Origin: Spirosoma rhododendri
Lineage (GTDB): Bacteria; Bacteroidota; Bacteroidia; Cytophagales; Spirosomataceae
Direction of reading: 5' to 3'
Length of the DNA stretch: 64,000 nucleotides
Assembly (NCBI RefSeq): GCF_012849055.1
Contig: NZ_CP051678.1
Location: forward strand, 1-64,000
In this document: positions 45,978 to 56,054 of the stretch, piece by piece
Layout of the letters: each line of letters opens with the position of its first letter
Numbering within the stretch: the first letter of the stretch is position 1
Program-made: the position numbers and the translations under genes
Notes under the pieces: generated by a model
What the model was told of the DNA's origin: nothing
Database searches by the model: none
What the model saw: only the letters and a program-made list of their open reading frames with translations

Positions 45978-48370
45978 TCAGTCGGTGCGCAGGGCGCGTG
46001 CCGGGTTGGTTCGGGCGGCTCGCAACGTATGCACCAGCACGGTTAGCAGCGTCGTTATCGTCACCAGCAGCAACCCCATTAGCAGCAGGTCGGGCGTGAA
46101 CGCGATGTGGCTTTCGTATCGGCTTAGCCACTGATTCATCACCCACCAGACCACCGGCGTGGCCAGCCCGAACGCAATAGCCAGCAGGAGGGCAAATTCC
46201 CGCAAGAAAAGCCAGACGATGGCTCCTTCCGACGCACCCACCGCTTTCCGAATGGCAATCTCCCGCGTCCGGCGGCTGGTCAGAAAGATGACCAGGCCCA
46301 GCAAACCAACGGAGCCGATCCCGATGGCTACCCCTGCGGCTAGCTGTACGAACCGAAGTTGCTGGGCTTCCTCCGCGTAGAAATCCGTCATGATCACGTC
46401 CAGGTGTACCTCACCGTAGATATTGTTCGGGAAGTAGCGCTCCCAGACGGTCTGTACGCGGGCCATAATCGCGGCCTTCCGACCGGTTGCCAATCGTAGA
46501 TGACAACTGCTAAAGCTGTGGTGATTGGTGAACAGCACCGTGGGTAGAATTGGACTTTTGAAACCACTTTGCCGCCAGTCACCTACCACCCCAATAATTG
46601 GCTTGGTAAGCGTGTCTCTGTACGGAATCGTCAACAGCTTACCAATCACTTGCTCCGGCGATGAGAAGCCCAGCATCCGAACGGCGGTTTCGTTAAGCAA
46701 AAAGCCACTGACCGTGTCGCGGTTCGGTAACTGTTGTCCGGCTAGCAGTTTGATGGCATAAATCGGTACATAGGCCGAATCAACGACCATCGTCACTAGT
46801 TGGTATGGCTCCACGGCCGGACGATCCGCGAATCGAACTGGGTACGTATTAATCGTACCACCAATGGGGGCCTTACTGCTATAACTGACAGCCTCAACCC
46901 CGTCGATTTGCAGCAATGCCCGCCGGAATTGAACGAGGTCCTGATTACCGTTCTGGTATACCGGAAAAGTGACGCGCTGGTCGGCATCAAAACCAGCGTC
47001 GGCCTGCAGCCAGAACGCCAACTGCCGGCTCATGACGATGACCGCTGTGACAAACGCCATGTTGATCGCCAGTTGCCCAATCACCAGCAGCCGACGCAGG
47101 GGCAAACCCTGAATCTGCTGCTGTGTGGCCTGTCCATTCAGCACCAGTACCGGTTTGAAGCCCGCCAGCACCAGCCCAGGGTACGTGCCCGCCAGCCCGG
47201 TAACCAGCCCGACCAGCATCAGCAGAAACCCCCAGTCGATCAGGTCCAGCCCGAACGGTACCGGCGTCTGCGTCCATTGCCGCAGAATGGGCAGAAACGA
47301 ATAGGCCAATACGATCGCCATACCCGCGGCCAGGCTGGCAATCAGTGCCGTCTCGGTCAGGAACTGCCAGAATACGCGTCGACGCGTAGCCCCGATGACG
47401 CGCCGAACGCCAATTTCACGGCCCCGGCGCAGGGCCTGCGCGGTGGCCATATTGATGAAGTTGACACAGGCCGTCAGCAGGAGAAGCCCCCGATGGCGGC
47501 TAACACTAGCAGCACATCGCCCCGAATACCGGTATAGTAGTTAGGAGCGGTATGCTGGGCGGTCAACGGGAGCACCCGGTACTGGTATGTATTCAGACTA
47601 GCCGGATGCCGCTTCCGGTGGAAGGAAACCAGTTGCCGCTCCAGCCTGGTCACAGACTCGGCGGTTGGCAGCAACACCCAGCACTGCGTCGGTGAGCTGA
47701 TGCCAGCCCACTGATCCAGCGCTGTTCCGCTGTGAGCGTAATACTCCAGCGTTTTGTAGGAAACAAACAGTTCGTAGGGTTGGTCGGTATTGTCCGGCAG
47801 GTCAGCCAGTAGACCGGTGATGGTCAATTCCAGCCGGTTGTTCATGCACAGGCGCCGACCGATGGGATTGCCCACACCAAAGTACTTACGCGCCAGCCGC
47901 TTCGTCACGACGGCGGTAAACGGCTGGCGCAACGACGTATCGGGCGACCCGCTCAGCCAGGTATAGTCCAGGATGCGAAAGTAATCCGGCTCGACATACG
48001 CCATCGTCCGGGCTTCGGTGAACTTGTCGGTTAGTTGGCCGGCCCGGCTTTCTACCTGAATCAACCGATACTCCTGCCCAATGACCATCGCCACCGCCGT
48101 CAGCCAGGGCATATCCTGACGCAAGGCAGGCCCGACGGGCGTCGGAATCCCCGATGAGTAGCTTACCGTGCGCTCATGCAGTTCGGTTACCAGCCGTACG
48201 ACGCGGTCGGTCTGTCGGTGGTACCGGTCGACGCTTTGATGAAACCGGATGTACCAGAACAACAGCAGGCAACTACCAATGGCCAGCGCCAGACTCACCG
48301 TATTCAGGGCCACGTAAGCCGGATGCCGGCGCAGCGTACCGAACGCGTATCGAAAGCCAGTCATGCGCAT
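45978..48370 (-). pseudogene. MacB/FtsX-type ABC transporter permease, frameshifted
   Basis: Two frames combine into a permease of about 797 residues. Each half has an N-terminal membrane helix, a periplasmic MacB-PCD domain and an FtsX core of three helices (REIGVRRVIGATRRRVFWQF in the first half; REIAIRKAVGASEGAIVWLF in the second). This is the usual Bacteroidota efflux or lipoprotein-export form. The break is at a C5 run (47487-47491); one added base gives AIGGLLLLTACVNFIN. The ATPase gene upstream overlaps its start at ATGA. A sigma54 activator and its kinase are transcribed divergently. Confidence 0.88.
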
Positions 48371-49032
48371 CAGTCCATCAGTTGTCCGTCGAGCATCCGC
48401 ACGATCCGGTGGGCATACAGCGCATCCAGTTCGGAGTGGGTGACCATAATGATTGTTGTGCCAGCCTCGTTGATGTCCGTCAGCAGGCGCATAACAGCTT
48501 CCCGGTTTACCGAGTCGAGATTACCCGTCGGCTCGTCGGCCAGCAGCAACGACGGCCCGACGGCCAGCGCCCGGGCGATGGCGGTTCGTTGCTGCTGGCC
48601 GCCCGACAACTGAGCCGGGCGGTGGTGTCGGCGGTGCATCAGCCGCAACTGCTCAAGCAGGTCGGTCACGCGCCGGCTCCGTTCCTGGCTGGCCACCCCT
48701 GCATACACCAACGGCAGCTCTACGTTTTCGTAAATACTCAATTCATCGATCAGGTTGAAGCGCTGAAAAATGATGCCGATATGCCGATGCCGAAATTGGT
48801 CTTTCTGCCGCTCAGACAGCCGCGTTACATCCGTCTGGTTAAACACGTATTGCCCGTCATCAATATCATCGAGCAACCCCAATAGATTCAGCAGGGTCGA
48901 TTTACCGCAGCCCGACGGCCCCATAATCGCCACAAACTCCCCCGCCTGAACCACCAGCGATAGATTCATTAACACCGCCGTTTCGTGCGCGGCCGACGGG
49001 TACGTTTTCTGGATGTGGCGCAGTTCGATCAC
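48370..49032 (-). CDS. ABC transporter ATP-binding protein (MacB/LolD type)
   Basis: 220 residues from a GTG at 49032, chosen because it begins the family's usual IELRHIQKTY; the longer frame runs through the divergent promoter region. Walker A is GPSGCGKS, the signature is LSGGQQQR, Walker B is LLLADEPTGNLD, and the switch His is in MVTHSELDA. It powers the FtsX-type permease whose start it overlaps. A close match to the Bacteroidota promoter lies upstream. Confidence 0.93.
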   Translation of the reverse strand: MIELRHIQKTYPSAAHETAVLMNLSLVVQAGEFVAIMGPSGCGKSTLLNLLGLLDDIDDGQYVFNQTDVTRLSERQKDQFRHRHIGIIFQRFNLIDELSIYENVELPLVYAGVASQERSRRVTDLLEQLRLMHRRHHRPAQLSGGQQQRTAIARALAVGPSLLLADEPTGNLDSVNREAVMRLLTDINEAGTTIIMVTHSELDALYAHRIVRMLDGQLMD

Positions 49033-49073
49033 GGCAAGTCGGGCAACGTCGCTGGATGTTGTATCTTTCCAGT

Positions 49074-49103
49074 CAAATATAGATGCTTTCGACCAACGCT
49101 CAA
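49074..49103 (-). promoter_or_regulatory. Bacteroidota-type promoter of the ABC genes
   Basis: On the minus strand TTG (49101-49103) is followed, 19 bp later, by TATATTTG (49074-49081), a full -33/-7 match. Start would be about 36 bp before the GTG at 49032. A near match, TATCTTTC at 49062-49069 on the plus strand, may serve the divergent regulator. Confidence 0.6.
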
Positions 49104-49156
49104 GCCGGTGCCCGTCGGTTCGGTTGTGGCCTGAGCAGCGGGCTATGTGGTTTCCT

Positions 49157-50512
49157 ATGGCAGTACAGTTACTTAAAAAAGCGTCGGTGCTGGTGGTGGA
49201 TGACGACACGGATGTGCTGACGTCGATGGCCATGCTGCTGCGTCCCGAAGTCCGGGTTGTTCAGACCGAAAAGAACCCGGAACGACTACCGGCGCTGCTC
49301 CGGCAGGAGACCTTCGACCTGGTTCTGCTCGACATGAATTACCACCGGTCAGTCAACACCAGCAACGAAGGGCTTTACTGGCTTCAGCAACTGCGTACGC
49401 TGGCTCCGGCATCGGCGGTGGTGTTGATTACCGCCTATGCCGACATTAACCTGGCCATCCGGGGCCTGAAAGACGGAGCCGCCGACTTCGTTGTCAAACC
49501 CTGGCGCAACGATAAACTACTGGCGTCGCTGGACGAGGCCCTGACCCGACGCCAGCTCACCAACAAATCGCACCGTCAGTTGCCTAAACCGGCGGTATCA
49601 CCCCTACTCGGCGAGTCGACGACCATGCAGACGCTGCGCCGTACTATCGAGAAGATCGCGCCCACCGATGCCAACGTGCTGATTCTGGGCGAGAACGGTA
49701 CGGGCAAGGATGTCGTTGCCCGGCTGATTCATGCCCAGTCGATGCGGGCCAGTCAGCCATTCGTTGGCGTCGATTTGGGGGCACTGAGCGAGCCGCTGCT
49801 GGAATCCGAGTTGTTTGGCTACGTGAAAGGCGCCTTCACCGACGCCCGGCAGGATCGGGCGGGGCGGTTTGAAGCGGCAGCGGGCGGCACGCTCTTTCTG
49901 GATGAAATCGGTAATCTGTCTCTGCCCGGACAGACCAAGCTGCTGACGGCCCTGCAACAGCGACAGATCACGCGGCTGGGTAGTCACACGCCGATTCCGG
50001 TCGACGTGCGGGTGGTGTCGGCGACCAATGCGCCTATTCAGCACCTCGTACAGACCGACCGGTTCCGGAAAGATCTGGTCTACCGCCTGAACACCATCGA
50101 GCTGACATTGCCCCCCCTGCGCGAACGCGGAGACGACGTTCGGTTGCTGGCGGCACATTTCCTCGAACAGTACGCGACCAAATACGGGAAACCTACCCCC
50201 CGACTGGAAGGGCGAGCCCTGGCACGGCTGCTAAACTACCGGTTTCCAGGCAACGTCCGGGAGCTTCAGCATACGATGGAGCGGGCCGTTGTTATGAGCG
50301 AATCCGAGGTGCTGACCGCCGAGGATCTAGTGTTTTCATCGGTCGAAACAACCCTGACTGCCGGGCCGGAAACAACCCGGCTAGCGGAACTGGAGAAAGG
50401 AACGATTCAGAAGGTCGTCGACAAACATCACGGCAACATCACCAAGGCCGCCAAAGAGCTGGGTATCACCCGAATGGCGCTGTACCGGCGGCTGGGCAAA
50501 TACGATTTGTGA
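49157..50512 (+). CDS. Sigma54-dependent response regulator (NtrC family)
   Basis: 451 residues from the ATG at 49157; upstream in-frame codons look non-coding. A receiver has phosphoacceptor D59 (LVLLDMNYHRS). The AAA+ domain has Walker A GENGTGKD (178-185), a GAFTDA loop (225-230; usually GAFTGA) and Walker B GGTLFLDEIGN. A Fis-type helix-turn-helix follows (ITKAAKELGITRMALYRRLG). It activates sigma54 promoters, probably of the divergent ABC genes, and is followed immediately by its kinase gene. Confidence 0.93.
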   Translation: MAVQLLKKASVLVVDDDTDVLTSMAMLLRPEVRVVQTEKNPERLPALLRQETFDLVLLDMNYHRSVNTSNEGLYWLQQLRTLAPASAVVLITAYADINLAIRGLKDGAADFVVKPWRNDKLLASLDEALTRRQLTNKSHRQLPKPAVSPLLGESTTMQTLRRTIEKIAPTDANVLILGENGTGKDVVARLIHAQSMRASQPFVGVDLGALSEPLLESELFGYVKGAFTDARQDRAGRFEAAAGGTLFLDEIGNLSLPGQTKLLTALQQRQITRLGSHTPIPVDVRVVSATNAPIQHLVQTDRFRKDLVYRLNTIELTLPPLRERGDDVRLLAAHFLEQYATKYGKPTPRLEGRALARLLNYRFPGNVRELQHTMERAVVMSESEVLTAEDLVFSSVETTLTAGPETTRLAELEKGTIQKVVDKHHGNITKAAKELGITRMALYRRLGKYDL

Positions 50513-50513
50513 G

Positions 50514-51826
50514 ATGAACACGTCTGATTTCGCCCTCCCCTGCGCGCGAGTTTACTGCTGCTTACCCTGACCGGACTGGCCTACGCCCTGGTGACCCGGC
50601 AACCCGTTTACTGGCTGCCGGCATTACTGGTTGGGGGTGGACAGGTTGGGGAGCTGATGTATTACCTGAACCGACAGAACCGGGAGCTAACCGACTTTCT
50701 GGACGCGCTCCGCTGCCAGGATTTTTCGAGTAATCTGAGCGCCATTCACGCGCCGACTTCCGTTCGACAGGCGCGGCAGTTACTGAATCAGATCAATCAG
50801 ACGTTCAGCGCCCTGACCCGCGAGAAAGAAGCCCAGCATTTGTATTTGCAGAACGTGCTGGCGCTGGTAAACACAGGCATCCTGTCGTATCGCGACGATG
50901 ATCTGACGGTGGGCTGGATGAACGAATCCCTAAAACGATTCCTTCAGGTGCCTTACGTCAAAACGCTGGAAGGGGTCCGACGTCGTAATCCGGCCCTGCA
51001 CGCGCAGTTGCTGTCGCTACGACCGGGGGAAAACAAGGTGTTCAAAATGGGCGCTCAGGCCGTACTATTGTCTGCTACAGCCTTCACGGATGAGACCGGC
51101 CGGTGGCGGCTGATTGCCTTTCAGCCCATGAGCGAAGCGCTGGAGGCAAATGAAGCGCTGGCCTACCAGAAAATTCTGCGGGTGCTCAACCACGAAATTA
51201 TGAACTCGATTGCGCCCATTGCGTCGCTAGCGGAAACGCTGCACCAACGGCTGCATACGGAACAGGGCACAGTCGATGAGCTACGGACGGGCATTGGCAT
51301 TATCCGCGCGCGCAGCGAGGGTTTACTCCAGTTTTCGCAGACCTATCGGAACCTGAGTAAATTCTCTGCTGCGTCGCTTCAGCCGGTGCGTATCATCGAC
51401 CTAATCGAAGCCGTACTGACGCTGTTCGATCCTACCCTCACTCAACGCGGCATCGACCCGGACGTCATCGTACCCGACATGGACCTGATCGTACTGGCCG
51501 ACCCGGTGTTGATCGAGCAGGTACTCATTAACCTGCTTACCAACGCGCTGGACGCGCTGCGTAATCAGCCTACCCCAACACTAGCCATCACCGCAGCGCG
51601 CAACGACGATAACCGCCCGCTGGTTTCCGTAACAGACAACGGGCCGGGTATTCCCGACGACCTGATCGACGAGATTTTTATCCCCTTTTTCACGACCAAA
51701 CAGCACGGCAGTGGCATCGGCCTCAGTTTGTCGCGTCAGATCATGCAGTTGCACCGGGGCAGTATTCAACTGCAATCAACAATTGGACAGGGCAGCACCT
51801 TCAGCTTATTATTTAGTGCAGTATAG
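50514..51826 (+). pseudogene. Sensor histidine kinase of the sigma54 regulator, frameshifted at the start
   Basis: About 437 residues. The ATG at 50514 starts one base after the regulator's stop. The frame breaks at a C4 run (50537-50540), where one added base gives FALPLRASLLLLTLTGLAYALV, a membrane segment, continuing into the long frame. Two N-terminal membrane helices, a HAMP-like linker and a PAS-like region (about 105-195) precede the H-box RVLNHEIMNSIAP (about H227). The HATPase has QVLINLLTNALDAL, DNGPGIPDD and GSGIGLSLSRQ. The layout is NtrY-like. It should phosphorylate the adjacent regulator. Confidence 0.85.
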
Positions 51827-51941
51827 TCAGCCCAAGATAACCAAGTTCAATCTGAAGCCTTTCATTGAACGATTCAATCAAGACTGTAATTTGTATTCAA
51901 TAGAGAAATAATTGATTCAGGTATTGTCGATACCGGCTTGA

Positions 51942-52865
51942 TCAGGTGTGACTTAATCTGTGCTTACCAAAGGTGAGAAACAGGCCCGCTAACAGCACCG
52001 CAACACCTAACCCAAGAACAACTTTTTCTGTAACCGCTGACGCTTTCGTCGCCGTGATCGGTTGAGGTTGTCGTTCATAGCGGCCATCCGTTACGGCCAG
52101 AATAAGCGCCACCGTTTCTGCCGGCACATCCAATTGCGGAACGTGCCCACAATTCGAAAACCAGTGTAGCTGAGCGTCAGGAAACAACGTCAGGGCTAGC
52201 CGTGATTGACCAGGTGGACAAATACGGTCCTGTCGGCCCCAGCCAATGACCAGATTCGGGATAGAGCCAATCGGTGCCCCCTGCTGGGGAGGGCCATGGG
52301 CCAGACTATCCAGTAACCTGGTAAAGCTGGGGGTCGGTAAAAACTCCCGAAATTCATGAAGTGCTACTTGGGATGGGATCGTCCAGGGATGAGCCGAAAA
52401 TTGAGCGAACAGCACCGTTCGGCTCAGGGGATTGTTGACCAGAGGCGGTAGGATGGGCTGGATGAGCCTGGATAATTGAGCCGATAGCCGAACCGAGTGA
52501 TAGAAATAGGCGACCTGCCAGCCTTGCCAAAACCCACCAGGATCCAGCGCTACAACCGAACCAACCACCTGACCTCGGCGGCCTAGCTCAAGCACTAGCC
52601 GCGCGCCCATCGAATTGCCCACCGCATCGATGCCCAGCAGTTGGTGTTGGGTCAAAAAGTCGGTTACTGCATCGGCTAGGGTAGGAATGGAAACCTCACC
52701 CGGTAGAGCCGGTGACTGACCGAAACCAGGCAAATCCAGCGCAATTACATCCCGCTGGGTAGCCAACTCATTCACAATGAGATCCCAAACCTTCAGGGAA
52801 CTCCCCAAGCCATGGAGTAGTAAGAGTGGTTTACCGGTCCCACGCCGGATATAGTGCATCGTCAT
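51942..52865 (-). CDS. Alpha/beta hydrolase with C-terminal membrane anchor
   Basis: A 307-residue hydrolase: oxyanion HGLGSSLKVW, acid-loop LDLPGFGQS, nucleophile S85 in GNSMGARL, and catalytic His near 243 (FSNCGHVPQLDVP). The C-terminus carries a hydrophobic segment at about 283-300 (LGLGVAVLLAGLFLTFG), an unusual tail anchor for this family. There is no N-terminal signal, so the catalytic domain would face the cytoplasm. The substrate is unknown. Confidence 0.85.
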   Translation of the reverse strand: MTMHYIRRGTGKPLLLLHGLGSSLKVWDLIVNELATQRDVIALDLPGFGQSPALPGEVSIPTLADAVTDFLTQHQLLGIDAVGNSMGARLVLELGRRGQVVGSVVALDPGGFWQGWQVAYFYHSVRLSAQLSRLIQPILPPLVNNPLSRTVLFAQFSAHPWTIPSQVALHEFREFLPTPSFTRLLDSLAHGPPQQGAPIGSIPNLVIGWGRQDRICPPGQSRLALTLFPDAQLHWFSNCGHVPQLDVPAETVALILAVTDGRYERQPQPITATKASAVTEKVVLGLGVAVLLAGLFLTFGKHRLSHT

Positions 52866-53264
52866 ACGTTTGAGTCAACAGGTCTAAAAGCTGCGCTGAA
52901 CCGCTTAGCGTCCTATGAACGGCAACGGGGGCATATAGTTTAGATAGGTGAAGTGGCAACAGGGTACCGGGACAGCTTACCTTAAGCATGCTCTTGCTAC
53001 CCGGTTCTCTACAGCAAATCCATACCGAGCGTTTACTGATTAACTAGGCTAGGTAAGTGCTGCTAAATCGTAGATTGATTACTACTTGCGACGGTTCACT
53101 TAATTTATCACTTAGTTAAACTGCTGGACTTCTCCTCCGTCGATCAGCTCATTAACCAACTGAGTAGTAGCCGTCCCAGCGGTATTCATTTCCGTAAGTC
53201 CAGCAAGCTGGCCGAACACTCTACGTACGTTAACACCTGGATACGCTACGTCAGGTATCTGTCG

Positions 53265-53834
53265 ATGACTCAAAAAGCGTCCGCCTTTGACCTTACATAT
53301 AAAGATGCACTACTCGCCGAGTTGAAAAAACTGTTTCTAGGCAAGAACGTACTTGACAAGCTGCCAACCGTATTGCAGAAATATGGTATTCTGTTAATCG
53401 TTCGGAGTAAGCCAGACCATGCGCCCTTAGATGGGGCCGCTTTTTGGTCTAAAGACAATCCTGTCATTGCCTTAACGCTACGGTACCAACGGTACGATAA
53501 CCTAATTTTTACGGTGTACCATGAATTGGGACATATCTTTTTGCACCTCTGTCACGATAAGGAATCGTCCTTTGTAGATAGTCTCGATGATGGCAAAGAT
53601 GCGTCCAGTCAGCAAGAAGACGAAGCCAACGAATTTGCCCGGAACACACTGGTACCGTCCGAACGATGGCGACAATTTACGCTGGGCCGGAGCGGGTTTA
53701 CGGATGAGGCCATTCAGCAATTTGCGGATAGTATGGGCGTACCTGCCCCAACCATTTGGGGGCGGCTCTGTTTCGAGGGGCGAATGAAGTATTCCTGCGC
53801 GTCCGTGCATCAGAAACGTAACCAGATTCCCTAA
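53265..53834 (+). CDS. ImmA/IrrE family metallopeptidase, possibly N-terminally truncated
   Basis: 189 residues from the ATG at 53265, with zinc motif HELGHIFLH (about 85-93) and the downstream EANEFARNTLVP helix typical of ImmA/IrrE proteases. These usually cleave repressors or act in toxin-antitoxin systems. The frame remains open upstream to 53079 and encodes family-like sequence (LINQLSSSRPSGIHFRKSSK, then TWIRYVRYLS). No start codon or helix-turn-helix domain precedes it. The gene may be 5'-truncated. It leads into the type I restriction-modification genes and is followed by a terminator-like hairpin. Confidence 0.8.
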   Translation: MTQKASAFDLTYKDALLAELKKLFLGKNVLDKLPTVLQKYGILLIVRSKPDHAPLDGAAFWSKDNPVIALTLRYQRYDNLIFTVYHELGHIFLHLCHDKESSFVDSLDDGKDASSQQEDEANEFARNTLVPSERWRQFTLGRSGFTDEAIQQFADSMGVPAPTIWGRLCFEGRMKYSCASVHQKRNQIP

Positions 53835-53850
53835 CCGCCTAAGCGGAAGT

Positions 53851-53878
53851 TCTGGCTATATTGCCAGACTATTTTTTT
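53851..53878 (+). terminator. Intrinsic terminator after the ImmA/IrrE gene
   Basis: A 6-bp stem (TCTGGC 53851-53856 with GCCAGA 53863-53868) is followed by a T7 run at 53872-53878. It ends 10 bp before the hsdM start and separates the two units, or attenuates read-through. Confidence 0.5.
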
Positions 53879-53888
53879 GCTGGTTATA

Positions 53889-56054
53889 ATGTCATCTACG
53901 ATTACTGCGGGAGTTAACGATCTTTTATTTGACCGAATTCTGAGGAAACAGGAATTCGAGGAAAGCCTCTGGAATGCGGCCGACCAACTGCGGTCGAAGG
54001 CCAAACTCAAATCGAGCGAGTATGCCTCGCCCATGCTGGGCCTGTTCTTTCTGCGCTACGCGTCCAACCGCTTCGATAGGCTGACCCCACAGGCCCTTGT
54101 CGACTACGAAGCCACCAAAGACAGCCGAAACGCCGAAACCATCGAAGCCGTTTACCTGCGGCTCTGCGGCTACTATCTGCCCGAAGCCGCCCGCTTTGAT
54201 ACGCTGATGAACCTGAGTGGTGAAGACAACGCCATTAAAGCCGTAAAGAAGGCGATGGAAGCATTCGAGCAGGCCAATCCGGGGGCGGGTATCGAACTGC
54301 CCAAGAACGACTACGAGAAAATACCGGATGCCACGCTGCGGAAAATTCTCGCCGAAGTAGCCCGGATTACGATGGCCGAAGGCGATTCGTTTGGCAAAAT
54401 TTACGAGTATTTTTTAGGCAAGTTTGCCCTGTCGGAAGGGCAGAAAGGCGGGGAATTCTACACGCCTACATCGGTGGTGAAGCTGATTGTCGAGATTCTG
54501 GAGCCGCACGAAGGGCGCATCTTCGACCCCGCCTGCGGCACGGGTGGTATGTTCGTGCAGTCGGCGAAGTTTATCCGGTCGCACAGCGGCACTAACCACG
54601 TCTCCATCTACGGGCAGGAGAAAGTCAAGGAAACATCGAATCTGGCTAAGATCAACCTGTTTGTCAACGGGTTAAAGGGCGACATACGCAACGTGGATAC
54701 CTCACTGGCGGCTGCGGCTTACGTTGAGAAATACGCTGATACGGAAGGTAAGTTCGACTACGTGATGGCGAATCCGCCCTTCAACGTCGACGGGGTGGCG
54801 GTAGACGACATCGATGGGCATCCACTGTTTGCCCACTACGGTCTGCCGGTTAGTGCCGCCAAATCAGGGAAGAAAGCTGATGCGTTTTCGAACGCCAATT
54901 ACCTGTGGGTGTCGCTGTTTGCTACGGCGCTCAACCCAACCGGGCGGGCGGGGTTCGTAATGGCTAACTCGGCCAGCGACGCAAGGGGTGGCGAGGCCGA
55001 GGTGCGGAAAAACCTGGTTAATTCGGGTATTGTGGATGTAATGGTGACCGTCTCGTCGAACTTCTTCTACACCGTTACACTGCCCGTTACGGTCTGGTTT
55101 TTCGACAAGGCGAAGACCGACGCGCAACATCCGAACCACGACCGAACGCTGTTTATCGACGCCCGGAGCATCTACTACCAGACCAGCCGCTCGACGCGGG
55201 CGTTTACGGAAGCGCAGCTCATGAACCTGACGTCAATTGTGTGGTTGTACCGGGGCGAAACGGCGCAGTACGACGCGCTGCGGCAACGCTACCAATTGGC
55301 CCTGACCACTTGGCGCGACCACGACGTAACAACCGGTGCACCGGTGCGACCCGACGACGTAAAAACGTACCGGGGCGTTCAATCCCACCAGTGCCGGGTG
55401 GCCGATGCCTTCGGTCAACTGGGCAGCAGCATCCGGTTCTGGCTCAACACCATCGACCTGCTGCTGACCGACGAGGCCCGTCAGGCCCTGACCGACAACC
55501 CGACTTTTGCGGCCACGCTGGACGTGCTGACTACCGTAACGCCCGACGCGCTGCCCGACAAAGCCGCTATCAGCGCCCTCTACAAACGGGCTGATGAAGC
55601 CGTTACGTTTGCCGACAAATCATTACGGCCCGACAAAGTGGGCGGCAAGCCCGACGCGACGTTTAAAAAAGCCGACCTGCGCGGGTGGCTGCGGAAACTG
55701 GCTACCGAGCGCGACGACCTGCTGTTTGTGCTGGAACGAGTGGCGTATTTCGAGTCGCAGCTTCACTGGCAGGACAGCCATTTCCCCGACGGGCAGTACC
55801 GCGACGTCGAAGGCCTTTGCAAACTGGCCAGCCGCGCCGACATTGCCGGACAGCAGTACTCGCTCAACCCCGGCCGCTACGTGGGCGTGGCGCTGGAAGA
55901 CGACGGCCGCACCGACGAAGAGTTCCGCGACTTCATGCACACCCAGACCAACACGCTGACGACCCTGCACACCGAAGCCGACCAGCTCCAGCAACAGATC
56001 GAGACCGACATGACGTTTTTATTTCTGGACGTAAACGCGGAGGAGACGGTATGA
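53889..56054 (+). CDS. hsdM: Type I restriction-modification methyltransferase subunit HsdM
   Basis: 721 residues from the ATG at 53889. An N-terminal helical HsdM domain spans about 20-150. The N6-adenine methyltransferase core carries the AdoMet motif FDPACGTGG (about 212-220) and catalytic NPPF (about 295-298). It methylates adenine in the target chosen by HsdS and forms the M2S modification complex. The C-terminal extension (about 450-720) is helical. The stop overlaps the hsdS start at ATGA, so translation is coupled. Confidence 0.93.
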   Translation: MSSTITAGVNDLLFDRILRKQEFEESLWNAADQLRSKAKLKSSEYASPMLGLFFLRYASNRFDRLTPQALVDYEATKDSRNAETIEAVYLRLCGYYLPEAARFDTLMNLSGEDNAIKAVKKAMEAFEQANPGAGIELPKNDYEKIPDATLRKILAEVARITMAEGDSFGKIYEYFLGKFALSEGQKGGEFYTPTSVVKLIVEILEPHEGRIFDPACGTGGMFVQSAKFIRSHSGTNHVSIYGQEKVKETSNLAKINLFVNGLKGDIRNVDTSLAAAAYVEKYADTEGKFDYVMANPPFNVDGVAVDDIDGHPLFAHYGLPVSAAKSGKKADAFSNANYLWVSLFATALNPTGRAGFVMANSASDARGGEAEVRKNLVNSGIVDVMVTVSSNFFYTVTLPVTVWFFDKAKTDAQHPNHDRTLFIDARSIYYQTSRSTRAFTEAQLMNLTSIVWLYRGETAQYDALRQRYQLALTTWRDHDVTTGAPVRPDDVKTYRGVQSHQCRVADAFGQLGSSIRFWLNTIDLLLTDEARQALTDNPTFAATLDVLTTVTPDALPDKAAISALYKRADEAVTFADKSLRPDKVGGKPDATFKKADLRGWLRKLATERDDLLFVLERVAYFESQLHWQDSHFPDGQYRDVEGLCKLASRADIAGQQYSLNPGRYVGVALEDDGRTDEEFRDFMHTQTNTLTTLHTEADQLQQQIETDMTFLFLDVNAEETV

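Noticed and set aside
55685..56050. Upstream extension of the hsdS frame
   Set aside because: Runs inside hsdM and is rich in Arg, Ala and Pro. The ATG overlapping the hsdM stop is the family-typical start.
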